Part shown: positions 32,140 to 40,115 of the stretch, piece by piece
How positions within the stretch are numbered: the stretch's first letter is position 1
How the letters are laid out: every line of letters starts with the position of its first letter
Assembly: GCF_009755265.1 (NCBI RefSeq)
Contig: NZ_WPOO01000022.1
Location: forward strand, 1-40,115
Direction of reading: 5' to 3'
DNA length: 40,115 bases
Origin: Adlercreutzia rubneri
GTDB lineage: Bacteria > Actinomycetota > Coriobacteriia > Coriobacteriales > Eggerthellaceae
The notes under the pieces: model-generated
Seen by the model: only the letters and a program-made list of their open reading frames with translations
The model's database searches: none
Told to the model about the DNA's origin: nothing
Position numbers and translations under genes: made by a program

Positions 32140-35027
32140 TAGAACACATCCTTCGTCTGGGCTTCAGCGAGCATTTCCTGAGTGGGCATGAAGGGCTCGA
32201 ACTCCTCAGCCTCCACCCAAATGTTGGCAGGACGCTCGGACTTCTCGATCTTCACCGTGAAGCCGCGGTTGGTGTAGGAGCCGTAGACCTCGTTGAAGGG
32301 GGCGTCGTTCTTGGTGAGCACGTTGACGTTGCACTCGCGCCAGCCGCCGGTGGGGTTGGCCTGGGAGGCGTCGAAGCACTCGGGGTTCCAGAAGCGCTCC
32401 ATCCACACGGTCTTGGGGTGGACGCCCTCGGTCAGGTAGGCGCGGGCATGCACCTCGCCGCGGCGGCTGGTGACCTTGACCCAGTCCATGTGCTCGATGC
32501 CGAGCTCCTTGGCGCTGGCCGGGTTGATGCGGATCTCGGCGCAGGGGAACAGCTCGCGGCTGAAGGGAGCATGGCGCATGGTGCCGTGGTGGAAGTAGGG
32601 CACACGTCCGCTCGTGAGCACGAACGGGTACTCGGGATCGTAGCCCGGCATGCCCTCGTAGGGGGACTCGACCGGCTCGATGGGCACGCAGATGGGGCTG
32701 TAGTCCTCGCAGGCCTCCTGGGGCTCCGGATAGCAGTACGGGTACCCGTTGCGAGCCATGCGGATGAGCATCTGGCAGTAGGTCTCCACCTTGCGGGACT
32801 CGGTGGCAAAGCCGGAGGGCAGGCCGTCGTCGGCGATCTGCTCGTGCTGGTTGTAATTCCAGTAGTCCGGCGTCACGAACGGCACGTACTCGTCGGTGTT
32901 CGCCTGCAGGGTCTCCCAGTCGGGAGCGCCGAGCGTGTCGGCAACGCCCTGCTTGACCTCGGCCTCGGTGGCGCTGCCCAGATAAGCCGTGCCATCGCCC
33001 AATTCCAGGCCGTTCGGGATGTGGCCGCCCCACATCTCGCGGCACTTGGCCACCACCTGGGCCGCCGGGATGGAGTGCGACACGGTCTCGCCGATGTGCA
33101 CGCACTCGTTCTGCAGCCACTGGGTGTCCAGCTGGGTCATGTTCACCATGGGCTCTTCCAGCCACTCGCGCAGCGGGAAGACCAGATCGCACGCCTCGAT
33201 GTGGAAGGAGGTGAGCATCGGGTACTGGCCGATGATGTAGTCCACCTCGGGGAACACGTCGTACCAGGACTTCGCGTTGCCGAGCATGGCCAGCTTGTTG
33301 CCGGACATGTCGAACCACACGCGCGGCTTGAAGGGCTCGCCGGTGGCGATGGCGTTGCGCACCGTGGGGATGTGGGAGTGGCACCAGGCGTAGAGGCCCT
33401 TGTGATCCTTCATGCCCAGACGATCCTGCAGAAGCTTGTTCAGGATGCGCTGGGAGTCGGGCATGGCCTCGCCGAGCTGCTTGATGCGCGCCTCGTTCTC
33501 GGCATCGGACATGCCGATGACCGCGCCGACGCCGTACATGTCGGAGAACATGCCGCCGAAGCCGTTGTTGTAGGTGACCGGGCGCACCAGCTTGGTCTCA
33601 CCGGTGTCGGTCATGGTGGCGAAGTAGCCGCCGCCCTTCTGGGTCATGGTGACGCCGGGCTTGTTGATGCGGCCCATGATGGAGTCGAGGCCCATGCAGC
33701 CGAGCGGCACCTGGGAGGCGGACTCAGTCATGTCGGAGGCCACGCCGTTGGCGATGCCGCCGTTGTTCTCAACATAGAGCTTGATGGCCTCTTCGATCTT
33801 ATCCGCTTGCAGCCAGCACTCCTCGGCCGTCTTCTCGAGCGTCCAGGGATCGGCCTCCTCCTTGTAGATCTGACCGGCGGTCTTGTACTGCTTGCCGTTG
33901 AACTCGCCGGCCCAGAAGATCTCGGGATCCACGGCCGAATCGGCGGGAGCGGAGTACTCGAAGGGCGCTACGGCGTTCGTCTTCAGATCGAAGCACACGT
34001 AGGCCGGGGTGTTCTCGGGCGTCGTCTGCTTGAAGTCGGGGAACAGTTCCTGCGCCTTCACGGGCAGCTTCGTGTCCGGGTCAATCAGGAAGGGCAGGTT
34101 CGTCCAGTACTTCGTGAACTCCTCGTCGTAGAGCTTGTTCTCGAAGATGTAGCGGAACCACGAGAGCAGAAGCTTCGTGTCGGTGCCGGGACGTACGGGC
34201 AGCCACACGTCGGCCTTCACGGCGTCGGGCGAGAAGTTCGGGTCGACGACCACGGTCTTCACGCCGGCGGCGCGGAGCTCCGCCATGCCGCGGCCGGACT
34301 CGGCGGTCTCGGACACGGAGGGCTGGGCGCCCCAGATGACCACGACCTCGGTCTTGTTGTCGTTCACCTTGAAGATCTCCTGGACGGCGTTGTCGGCGAT
34401 GGACTGGTCGTCGCCGCCGTAGAAGAGCTTCGAGAGGGCCCAACGGGGCAGGTAGCACTGGGCGCAGCCGGGTTCGAAGACGGTCGGGCTACCGAAGGCC
34501 ATGGGAAGCGTCATGGCCTCCATGAACGAGTAGGAGCCGCCGCCGCCCACGCTGGCGAAGAACGCGTAGTTGCCGTACTGGTCGATAGCGTCCTTGATAT
34601 GGGTGGCCGCCTCGGTGATGGCCTCGTCCCAGGAGATGACCTCCCACTTGTTCTCGCCGCGCTCGCCGGCCCGGCGCAGGGGGTGCAGGATGCGGCGCGG
34701 GCTGTACATGGTGTGCAGCTGGTTGAGGCCCTTGATGCAGAGGCTGCCGCGGGACACCGGGGCCTCCGGATCGCCCTCGAGCCGCACGACCACGCCGTCC
34801 TTCAGGTAGGCGATGGCCGGGCACATCTGAATGCAGCCATGGCAGCTCGTGCGCATCTTCGTCAGGCCCTCGGTGCTCGAGACGCCCGCCTCGCCGGTAC
34901 CGGCGAGCTCCTCTTCCGGCGCAGCTTCCTGCATGCAGCCGGCCATGGAGGCGCCCACCGCAGCGGCCGCGCCCGCGAGAGCGGACACTTTGACGAAGCT
35001 GCGACGTGTCAAATTCGTTTTTGACAT
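32139..35027 (-). CDS. Tat-exported molybdopterin oxidoreductase, catalytic subunit
   Basis: The 962-residue protein belongs to the DMSO-reductase family. It has a Tat signal (LTRRSFVKVSALAG) with a lipobox-like AGC at residue 31. The cluster motif is C62-x2-C65-x3-C69-x27-C97 for [4Fe-4S]. The molybdopterin domains follow, with WGAQPSVSETAESGRG and a C-terminal dinucleotide-binding domain (YPFVLTSGRVPYFHHGTMRH). The molybdenum ligand is probably Cys188 or Cys191 in FEPGCAQC. GAGGAGAGG precedes the ATG. In Eggerthellaceae, enzymes of this type include catechol dehydroxylases and other respiratory reductases; the substrate here is not known. Confidence 0.9.
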   Translation of the reverse strand: MSKTNLTRRSFVKVSALAGAAAAVGASMAGCMQEAAPEEELAGTGEAGVSSTEGLTKMRTSCHGCIQMCPAIAYLKDGVVVRLEGDPEAPVSRGSLCIKGLNQLHTMYSPRRILHPLRRAGERGENKWEVISWDEAITEAATHIKDAIDQYGNYAFFASVGGGGSYSFMEAMTLPMAFGSPTVFEPGCAQCYLPRWALSKLFYGGDDQSIADNAVQEIFKVNDNKTEVVVIWGAQPSVSETAESGRGMAELRAAGVKTVVVDPNFSPDAVKADVWLPVRPGTDTKLLLSWFRYIFENKLYDEEFTKYWTNLPFLIDPDTKLPVKAQELFPDFKQTTPENTPAYVCFDLKTNAVAPFEYSAPADSAVDPEIFWAGEFNGKQYKTAGQIYKEEADPWTLEKTAEECWLQADKIEEAIKLYVENNGGIANGVASDMTESASQVPLGCMGLDSIMGRINKPGVTMTQKGGGYFATMTDTGETKLVRPVTYNNGFGGMFSDMYGVGAVIGMSDAENEARIKQLGEAMPDSQRILNKLLQDRLGMKDHKGLYAWCHSHIPTVRNAIATGEPFKPRVWFDMSGNKLAMLGNAKSWYDVFPEVDYIIGQYPMLTSFHIEACDLVFPLREWLEEPMVNMTQLDTQWLQNECVHIGETVSHSIPAAQVVAKCREMWGGHIPNGLELGDGTAYLGSATEAEVKQGVADTLGAPDWETLQANTDEYVPFVTPDYWNYNQHEQIADDGLPSGFATESRKVETYCQMLIRMARNGYPYCYPEPQEACEDYSPICVPIEPVESPYEGMPGYDPEYPFVLTSGRVPYFHHGTMRHAPFSRELFPCAEIRINPASAKELGIEHMDWVKVTSRRGEVHARAYLTEGVHPKTVWMERFWNPECFDASQANPTGGWRECNVNVLTKNDAPFNEVYGSYTNRGFTVKIEKSERPANIWVEAEEFEPFMPTQEMLAEAQTKDVF

Positions 35028-35058
35028 ATTGTCTTCCTCTCCTCTTGCTTACACGTGA

Positions 35059-35829
35059 TTACGCTTGTCCGTTCACCTTCAGATCTTCCAGAAACTCCCT
35101 TCCCTCCTCGGTCAACGTCCAACCTTCTTTCCAAACCAGAGCGCCAGCGCGCTCGAGCTTGTCCACAAATACCGACGGCTGCATGGTCTCGACGCGACCG
35201 TCGATCACCGTCTGAAGAGCGGGCCTGCCCAAGAGCAGCTCCTCGATCTGCCCGTAGGGGCGCGGGGCCGCCTCGACGAATTCCAAAAGTTCGATGTAGG
35301 TATCGGTGCGTTCGGGCACAAGATGAAGCAGATCCACGAGGCGCGCGGACGGCTTGTTGTAATCGACGAACCAGTCGCCCACATCCGTGCTCTTGAACGA
35401 GATCTCGGCCACGAGATCGTCGACCTCGTCTTCGGAGAGCCCCTCCTTCTGCTCGGGCAAAACGCGGTTGCCGTCCTCGTCGCGCTCGATCATGTCGAGG
35501 CCGTAGGAGCGAACAAGGGACATCAGCATATAGAACTGGTTCTGGGTGGCGCGCTCGAACTGGGGGAGCGCCGCGATGAAGTCCTCCGCCTCGCGAAGCG
35601 GGCGCTCCTCGGCGCAGAAGGCGAGGGTCTTGTACAGGATCTCGCGGTTCAAGGGATGACGCATCACCGTGCGGTTCAGCTCCGCGAGCTTCTCCTCGAA
35701 GGTGAGTTCGGCGGCGTCGGGCAAATCGTCAGCAGCGAGCGCGGCAACATCCATCGCCGCCTCGGCGGCTGCCTCCTCGCGCTCCTGGGAATCGTCTCGC
35801 GGCATTTCGCGGGTTTCAAAATCAGCCAT
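35059..35829 (-). CDS. Unknown protein leading the molybdoenzyme operon
   Basis: The 256-residue soluble protein has an acidic, Ala/Glu-rich N terminus (about 1-60). A helical middle (about 60-150, with LPQFERATQNQFYMLMSLVRSYGLDMI) follows. The end (about 185-256) looks like a small winged helix: FVDKLERAGALVWKEGWTLTEEGREFLEDL. No family could be named. It is 31 bases upstream of the catalytic subunit in the same direction. It could be a regulator or an accessory factor for the enzyme. No strong ribosome site precedes the ATG at 35829, so the start is less certain. A possible -10 (TATAGT on the minus strand) lies at 35953-35958. Confidence 0.7.
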   Translation of the reverse strand: MADFETREMPRDDSQEREEAAAEAAMDVAALAADDLPDAAELTFEEKLAELNRTVMRHPLNREILYKTLAFCAEERPLREAEDFIAALPQFERATQNQFYMLMSLVRSYGLDMIERDEDGNRVLPEQKEGLSEDEVDDLVAEISFKSTDVGDWFVDYNKPSARLVDLLHLVPERTDTYIELLEFVEAAPRPYGQIEELLLGRPALQTVIDGRVETMQPSVFVDKLERAGALVWKEGWTLTEEGREFLEDLKVNGQA

Positions 35830-36088
35830 GCATGCTTCGCATCGCAGCGGATGCGACCCTCCCCTCTTACCTATTTGGTTCTCCTCCTTGCCGCTTCGCC
35901 TCCTCGCACCAACTATGTCTCGGAGGTTTTCGAAGCGGTTCCACGGGTCGGAACTATAGGCGATTGGGATTGAAAACGACTACCCGCAGACTGCCTGAAA
36001 TTGAGAAAATGGGCGCAAAAATCTCACGCAGGCTGGGTGAGTGACCCGTTTTACCTGCGCTTTTGCTCGCACTTTTTGATGAGTGGAA

Positions 36089-37195
36089 TTATCGACTCAC
36101 CAGATACACCTTGTCCGGAGGGATGCGCACCCACAGCCTCTCCCCCACCTCCGGCAACGCAACGCCTTCGCGCATGCTCACGCGCCAGAACATATGCTGG
36201 TGCAGGTAGCTCATCTCGTTCGTCTCGAAGGCGACAGCGGCGCCATCCGCATCGTCGCGATCGAGAAAGCCCAGAAGCGCCATGCGCTCGAAGCGGGCAT
36301 CGCTCACCCGATCGACGCGAACGCGGTAGCAGTTCTCGCCGGGGCCCTCCGCCCTCTCCACATAGAAGGCGCGAAGGCCCAGGCACTTCACATCTCGCGG
36401 CACTTCCTGGGCCGTATGCACGTCAATGCCCCACGGGGGGACGTGCACCGCGTGCGGCCCGGCGTACTCCGCCGCCGGAGCGTTCTTGCAGCCCGACAGC
36501 TTCAGCCCCGCCACCGACTGCGGACGGTTCACCAGCTCCCGCCCCCGATCCATCTCCACGATGCGCCCGGCATCCACCACCGCGATGCGGTCGCAGAACC
36601 GCAGCGACTCGTCGATATCGTGGCTCACATATAAGATCGTTCCCTCAAAAGCTTCGAACAGGCTCACGAGGTTCTGCTCGAGAACCCCTTTCAAGTGAGA
36701 GTCCAGGGCGCTGAAGGGCTCGTCCAGCATGAGGATGCCCGGCCGCGCCGCCAGCATACGGGCCAGGGCCACGCGTTGCTGCTGGCCACCGGAGAGCTGG
36801 GCCGGATAGCGCTGCCCGAAACCGCGCAGGCCGAAACGCTCCAGCTCCTCGGATACGATGCGCTCGCGCTCCGCCCTCGGCACCTCGCGCCCGATGCCCG
36901 CGCCGATGTTATCCGCCACCGTCAGGTTAGGAAACAGCATGTAGTTCTGGAACAGAAGGGCCGTTTTACGTTGCTGCGGCGTCAGGTTGATCTTCTGCTC
37001 GGAATCGAAGAACACCTTGCCATTCACAACGATCCGGCCCTCATCCGGCGTCTCGATGCCCGCGATGCAGCGCAGCGTGAGGCTCTTGCCGCACCCGGAG
37101 GCCCCCAGAAAGCCCAAAGTCTCATCGCCGCCCGCAAAAGCCACGTCCAGGGTGTAGTCGCCGAAGCTCTTCTTGATGCGCACGTCCAGGCTCAT
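36089..37195 (-). CDS. modC: Molybdate ABC transporter ATP-binding protein
   Basis: The 368-residue ATPase has Walker A GASGCGKS, Q-loop FQNYMLFPNL, signature LSGGQQQRVALARML, Walker B ILMLDEPFSALD and switch His VSHDIDE. The C-terminal third (about 235-368) is a TOBE-like regulatory domain, as in ModC. It begins right after the modB stop. The operon order is modA, modB, modC, all leftward. Sulfate or tungstate specificity cannot be excluded, but the molybdoenzyme neighbours favour molybdate. Confidence 0.9.
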   Translation of the reverse strand: MSLDVRIKKSFGDYTLDVAFAGGDETLGFLGASGCGKSLTLRCIAGIETPDEGRIVVNGKVFFDSEQKINLTPQQRKTALLFQNYMLFPNLTVADNIGAGIGREVPRAERERIVSEELERFGLRGFGQRYPAQLSGGQQQRVALARMLAARPGILMLDEPFSALDSHLKGVLEQNLVSLFEAFEGTILYVSHDIDESLRFCDRIAVVDAGRIVEMDRGRELVNRPQSVAGLKLSGCKNAPAAEYAGPHAVHVPPWGIDVHTAQEVPRDVKCLGLRAFYVERAEGPGENCYRVRVDRVSDARFERMALLGFLDRDDADGAAVAFETNEMSYLHQHMFWRVSMREGVALPEVGERLWVRIPPDKVYLVSR

Positions 37196-38758
37196 CTAGG
37201 CCACCCCCTCTCCCAGAACGTCGGCACTTCCGGCACTGTCCTCCCGAAGGCCCTTCGCGCTCCTCCTTCGGCCGCCGCCCCGCGTGCCGTTTCTCCGCGG
37301 CTTGGGCGAGCGCCCCTCGTGGCTGCTCTTCTGGCGATAGCGCGTGGTATGCCGGCTCCATAGGTTGATGAACAAAATCACGAGGAAGCTGAACACCAAA
37401 AGCACGATCGTCCAAAACCAGGTGGCCTCGGTGTTGCCGTTCATCCACTCGAAGTAAATGGCAATGGGGATGGTGCGGGTGCTGCCCAGTTGGTTGCCCG
37501 CCAGAAACAGCGTGCACCCGAACTCGCCCAAGGCCCGGGCGAAGGCGAGCACCGTGCCCGAGGCGATGGACGACCAGGCCAAGGGCAGCATGAGGCGCAG
37601 GAAGATGCGCCCGTTGGACCAGCCCAAGGTACGGGCCGCGTCGAGCATGTTCGGATCCAAGCTCTCGAAGGCGCCCCGGGCGCTGCGATACATGAGCGGG
37701 AAGGCCACCACCACCGCAGCGAGGACCGTGGCCTGCCAGCTGAACACGAGCGGGAATCCGATCTCCTGGAAGAAGCGCCCGAAGGCCGTGTTGCGCCCGA
37801 GCGCCGACAACAGAAGGAAGCCGCAGACCGTCGGCGGCAGCACCATGGGAATGGTGAAGATGGTATCGAAGATATCCTGGGCGCGCTTCGAGATGCGCAG
37901 CGTGAAATATGCGGCGGCCAGCCCCAGGAAGAACACGAACACAATGGCCACGCCGCAGGTCTTGAGCGTCACCCATAAAGGCGAGTAGTCCATGGACGAG
38001 AGAAACTCCCCCACCTGCTCAAGCGGGCCGCCCTTCTGGGCGATGACGGCGCCCTCCGCCGGCACGAGGAGCCCGCTGTCCATCTGGGACGGTCGCACCT
38101 CGCTCTTCACGTCGAAGGTGTCGTCGGGACCCTCGATGGTCACGTAGAAGCGGCCCTCCGAGATCTCGCGTCCGAAGGTGAATACCACGTCGCCCACGGC
38201 GAGCGATGCTCCCTCAGTGCCTTCCGCATCGGCAATGAGCACCTTCCATTCCTCTTGGCTCGCCAGCGGGTTCACCCCCGTGGAGAAGTTCTCATCCAGG
38301 GCCGCCAAGTAGGTCTTTATTTCCTGCACCTGAGAGCTGCCCTCGTCCTCGATGCCGAACTCGTCGGCCACCGTCCGGGGAATGAAGAGCACGGCGTAGT
38401 CGGCCGTGTTGACGATAGCCACGCGGTCGGTGCCTGAAAGCCGGTAGGTGTAGCCGTAGCTGAAGCCGTCAATGTCGCGCGCGGATCCCGTGCGCGAACA
38501 TTCGAAGCCCTCCACAGCGAAGTCGCAGCCTTCCATGCGGGCCGCATCGCCGTCAGCGGAAATCTCAACCTCGGCATCCTGGACGGCCTGCTCCGCATCG
38601 GCAGCCCAAGCCGAAGAGGGTGCCACGACCATGCAGGCCCCCAGCATCCCGCCTGCAAGAATCGCAGCTGCAACCGCCCTGAGCACCGAAGCCGCGAACC
38701 CCGTCGCAGATCGCCTCACGCCGGCCGCTTTCGCTGTTTCCATAGCCACCACTCTCAT
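37196..38758 (-). CDS. modB: Molybdate ABC transporter permease with extracytoplasmic N-terminal domain
   Basis: The C-terminal part (about residues 255-480) is a ModB permease with five or six helices and the docking loop LDAARTLGWSNGRIFLRLMLPLA. Before it come a signal-like hydrophobic segment (about 20-50) and about 200 residues of acidic soluble protein that the usual 220-260-residue ModB lacks. This extra domain would face outward. The C terminus is a long Arg/Gly/Ser-rich tail. Start choice is uncertain: the ATG at 38758 has AAGAGG nearby; GTG at 38773 and ATG at 38743 are alternatives. It lies between modA and modC. Confidence 0.85.
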   Translation of the reverse strand: MRVVAMETAKAAGVRRSATGFAASVLRAVAAAILAGGMLGACMVVAPSSAWAADAEQAVQDAEVEISADGDAARMEGCDFAVEGFECSRTGSARDIDGFSYGYTYRLSGTDRVAIVNTADYAVLFIPRTVADEFGIEDEGSSQVQEIKTYLAALDENFSTGVNPLASQEEWKVLIADAEGTEGASLAVGDVVFTFGREISEGRFYVTIEGPDDTFDVKSEVRPSQMDSGLLVPAEGAVIAQKGGPLEQVGEFLSSMDYSPLWVTLKTCGVAIVFVFFLGLAAAYFTLRISKRAQDIFDTIFTIPMVLPPTVCGFLLLSALGRNTAFGRFFQEIGFPLVFSWQATVLAAVVVAFPLMYRSARGAFESLDPNMLDAARTLGWSNGRIFLRLMLPLAWSSIASGTVLAFARALGEFGCTLFLAGNQLGSTRTIPIAIYFEWMNGNTEATWFWTIVLLVFSFLVILFINLWSRHTTRYRQKSSHEGRSPKPRRNGTRGGGRRRSAKGLREDSAGSADVLGEGVA

Positions 38759-38868
38759 TGACCTCTTGCACACCAGACGGGCGAGGCTTTGCGCCCCGCC
38801 CGCCCGACGAGATGCCCTTGCGTACTAAGACGCGCTTTGCAGCTCGTAGTTATTCTACCGCGAATGCC

Positions 38869-39792
38869 TTAGTTCTGGGCGAGCTCGAAGCCCCACTTCT
38901 CCCAAATCTGGTTGGCGTCCTCGTCGGTCATGCACCACTCGAGGAAGGCCTGTGCCGTCTCGGCGCTCTTGCTGTCGGTGCATACCGCGCCCGGATAGGT
39001 AATGGCCTTGTGGGTGTCGTTGGGAACCACCGAGCAGATGGCGACACCGCCCATGCGGTACACGTCCGAGGTGTAGACCATGGCGATGTCAACCTCGCCG
39101 GACTCGGCATACTTGCACACGTCGCCCACCTTGCCGCCGAGGGTCACCTTCGGCTGCAGGGTCGCGGAGAACTCGCCGCCCTTGCCCGTGGCGTCGGCGC
39201 CGGTGGCCCCGTCGGGCTCGATGTAGCTGCCGACCGTCGTCAGGGACTGGCAGGCGTAGTTGCCGGCCGGCACGTTCTCGTCACCCACGGCCAGCGTGTA
39301 CTTGCCGGCGGCGATGTCCTCAAGGCTGATGTCCTGACCTGCCAGGTCACCGCCCTCCTTGGTGACGATGACCAGGTCGTTGTTGAACATGGTCTGGCGG
39401 GTGTCCTCCTTGACATAGCCGTTCTCCGCGGCATCGTCCATCGTGCCCTTGGAGGCCGTGATGAGGATGTCAGCGTACTGCCCAGCACCGAGCATCTCGT
39501 TCAAGGTGCCAGAGGCCTCGTACTGCGTATCAGCGAAGGTGACGTTGGGATTCTGCTGAGTGTAGAGTTCCTCGGCCTCGGCCATGGCCTTGGTCAGGGA
39601 ATTGGCGGCGAAAATCTGCAGTTCCACGGCTTCGCCCTCAGGCTTGGTCTCCTCGGGAGCCTGGGTTTCCGCCTGGGGGGCAGCCGGCTTGTCGGCCTTC
39701 TGCTCCGTAGTGTCGCCGCCTGAGCAGCCGAAGAGGCCCAGGGCGGCCATAAGAGCCACCGACACGGCACCGAGTTTCCAACTTTTGCGCAT
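38869..39792 (-). CDS. modA: Molybdate-binding lipoprotein
   Basis: The 307-residue protein has a lipoprotein signal (LGLFGCSGG, Cys at 23), a Pro/Glu-rich tether and a ModA-type periplasmic-binding fold. The fold starts ELQIFAANSLTKAMAEAEELY, has YADILITASKGTMDDA, and ends in the AQAFLEWCMTDEDA segment typical of the family. It captures molybdate outside the membrane and hands it to ModB. GGGAGG lies upstream of the ATG. The promoter region is AT-rich with inverted and direct repeats. Confidence 0.92.
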   Translation of the reverse strand: MRKSWKLGAVSVALMAALGLFGCSGGDTTEQKADKPAAPQAETQAPEETKPEGEAVELQIFAANSLTKAMAEAEELYTQQNPNVTFADTQYEASGTLNEMLGAGQYADILITASKGTMDDAAENGYVKEDTRQTMFNNDLVIVTKEGGDLAGQDISLEDIAAGKYTLAVGDENVPAGNYACQSLTTVGSYIEPDGATGADATGKGGEFSATLQPKVTLGGKVGDVCKYAESGEVDIAMVYTSDVYRMGGVAICSVVPNDTHKAITYPGAVCTDSKSAETAQAFLEWCMTDEDANQIWEKWGFELAQN

Positions 39793-39826
39793 TGAGGTCT
39801 TCCTCCCTGATAGGTTATACGTCTTC

Positions 39827-39891
39827 GCGAATAAAGCGTTTTGGATATATTATCCTTATTCTCATATATTCGCAAGCCCTATTATTCTCAT
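39827..39891 (-). promoter_or_regulatory. Promoter and putative operator of modA
   Basis: On the minus strand TTGCGA (39870-39875) and TAATAT (39847-39852) are 17 bases apart, giving a start near 39840. GGATA-TAT-TATCC (39843-39855) overlaps the -10. GCGAATA and TATTCGC (39827-39833, 39867-39873) flank the promoter. TTATTCTCAT occurs twice (39856-39865, 39882-39891). These are good candidates for a molybdate-responsive repressor site, possibly ModE-like. Confidence 0.5.
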
Positions 39892-39943
39892 CTCCGAATA
39901 TGGTTCCGAACCCCTCGCGCTCCTCCATGGGAAACATCCGCAG

Positions 39944-40019
39944 GGGCTGACCTTGGTCAGCCCTCGCGAGAGGGATACCTTCGCACGACAATCATGAACC
40001 ACCCCTCAAAGGGGTGGTT
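39944..40019 (+). repeat. Hairpin pair resembling an IS200/IS605-type end or terminator
   Basis: GGGCTGACC/GGTCAGCCC (39944-39952 and 39955-39963) is followed by a perfect ten-base hairpin, AACCACCCCT/AGGGGTGGTT with loop CAA (39997-40019). The latter, followed by T residues, could be a terminator of a gene to the right on the minus strand or of a plus-strand transcript. Such subterminal hairpins are also typical of IS200/IS605 elements. No transposase is visible. Confidence 0.4.
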
Positions 40020-40049
40020 TGCTCTGGGCCTATAAGGCCGAGGGGGGCC

Positions 40050-40071
40050 GGCAGCGTCTAAAGGCGCTGCC
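40050..40071. repeat. Inverted repeat near the right edge
   Basis: GGCAGCG and CGCTGCC form a seven-base stem. Together with GGCC-TATAA-GGCC just before it, this continues the hairpin cluster. Confidence 0.4.
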
Positions 40072-40115
40072 TCTCACTTCGTTCAAGCCGTACCGCCCTT
40101 GTCTCTCGCGGGCCG

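Larger units (their letters stand above)
39793..40115. other. Region upstream of modA to the window edge, no gene
   Basis: The left part is the AT-rich modA control region (39827-39891). From 39943 on, the DNA is GC-rich and full of hairpins (39944-39963, 39997-40019, 40050-40071), listed separately. No convincing reading frame is seen; the next gene probably lies beyond the window. Confidence 0.5.

Noticed and set aside
32418..35024. An 868-codon open frame on the plus strand opposite the molybdoenzyme gene
   Set aside because: It is the antisense shadow of a high-GC gene: His, Gly and Leu-rich, no domain, no ribosome site, while the minus strand has clear motifs.
32139..35027. Naming the molybdoenzyme a dopamine or catechol dehydroxylase
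   Set aside because: Layout and host fit, but residues visible here do not establish the substrate, so only the family is called.

Overview
The window looks like a chromosomal segment of a gut actinobacterium of the class Coriobacteriia, most likely the family Eggerthellaceae (Eggerthella, Gordonibacter or Adlercreutzia relatives). This rests on the high GC content of most of the window, Tat-exported flavin and molybdopterin oxidoreductases, LuxR-type regulators carrying about 12 membrane helices, and the mix of actinobacterial housekeeping genes. No rRNA, tRNA or CRISPR array was seen. I had no database access, so family names rest on motif recognition.

Layout. Positions 1-450 carry no supported gene but do contain a regular array of four GGTACC palindromes in front of a probable leftward promoter. 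Positions 451-5041 are visibly less GC-rich and encode envelope or stress-type proteins: two DUF4230 paralogs, a DUF6591-like exported protein, and a three-gene operon of an SPFH/zinc-ribbon protein, a small membrane protein and a membrane/zinc-ribbon protein. A 31-codon membrane-peptide gene lies on the other strand. Next come a small XRE regulator, a MerR regulator with a textbook 19-bp-spacer promoter, and a polar amino-acid ABC operon (ATPase, binding protein, two permeases; 6541-9885). Positions 10092-17778 are housekeeping: a DUF1385 membrane protein with thyX, a methyltransferase, a cold-shock protein, ruvCAB with a DUF6483-like gene, an SDR oxidoreductase and yebC.

Positions 18019-22585 form a riboflavin operon: promoter, FMN riboswitch with terminator, ribD, ribE, ribBA, ribH and a HAD phosphatase that may supply the dephosphorylation step. 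FMN and FAD from this pathway would serve the flavoprotein next door (24428-26221), which is divergent from its own membrane LuxR regulator.

Positions 26387-39792 form a molybdenum district. It holds moaC and moaA (cofactor synthesis). It also holds a Tat-exported molybdopterin oxidoreductase operon: an unknown leader protein, the catalytic subunit, a four-cluster ferredoxin subunit, a TorD-like chaperone, a ferric-reductase-like membrane protein and a membrane LuxR regulator. ModCBA (molybdate uptake) completes it. Together these bring in molybdate, build the cofactor, insert it, export the enzyme and probably connect it to the quinone pool. The substrate of the oxidoreductase cannot be read from sequence.

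The most interesting unexplained signals are the 22-bp-phased GGTACC array, mutually exclusive hairpins in a 259-bp gap inside the molybdoenzyme operon, nested inverted repeats between moaA and moaC, a 31-bp tandem repeat at the end of the DUF1385 gene, a ModB permease with a large extra extracytoplasmic domain, and a hairpin cluster at the right edge that resembles an IS200/IS605-type end.
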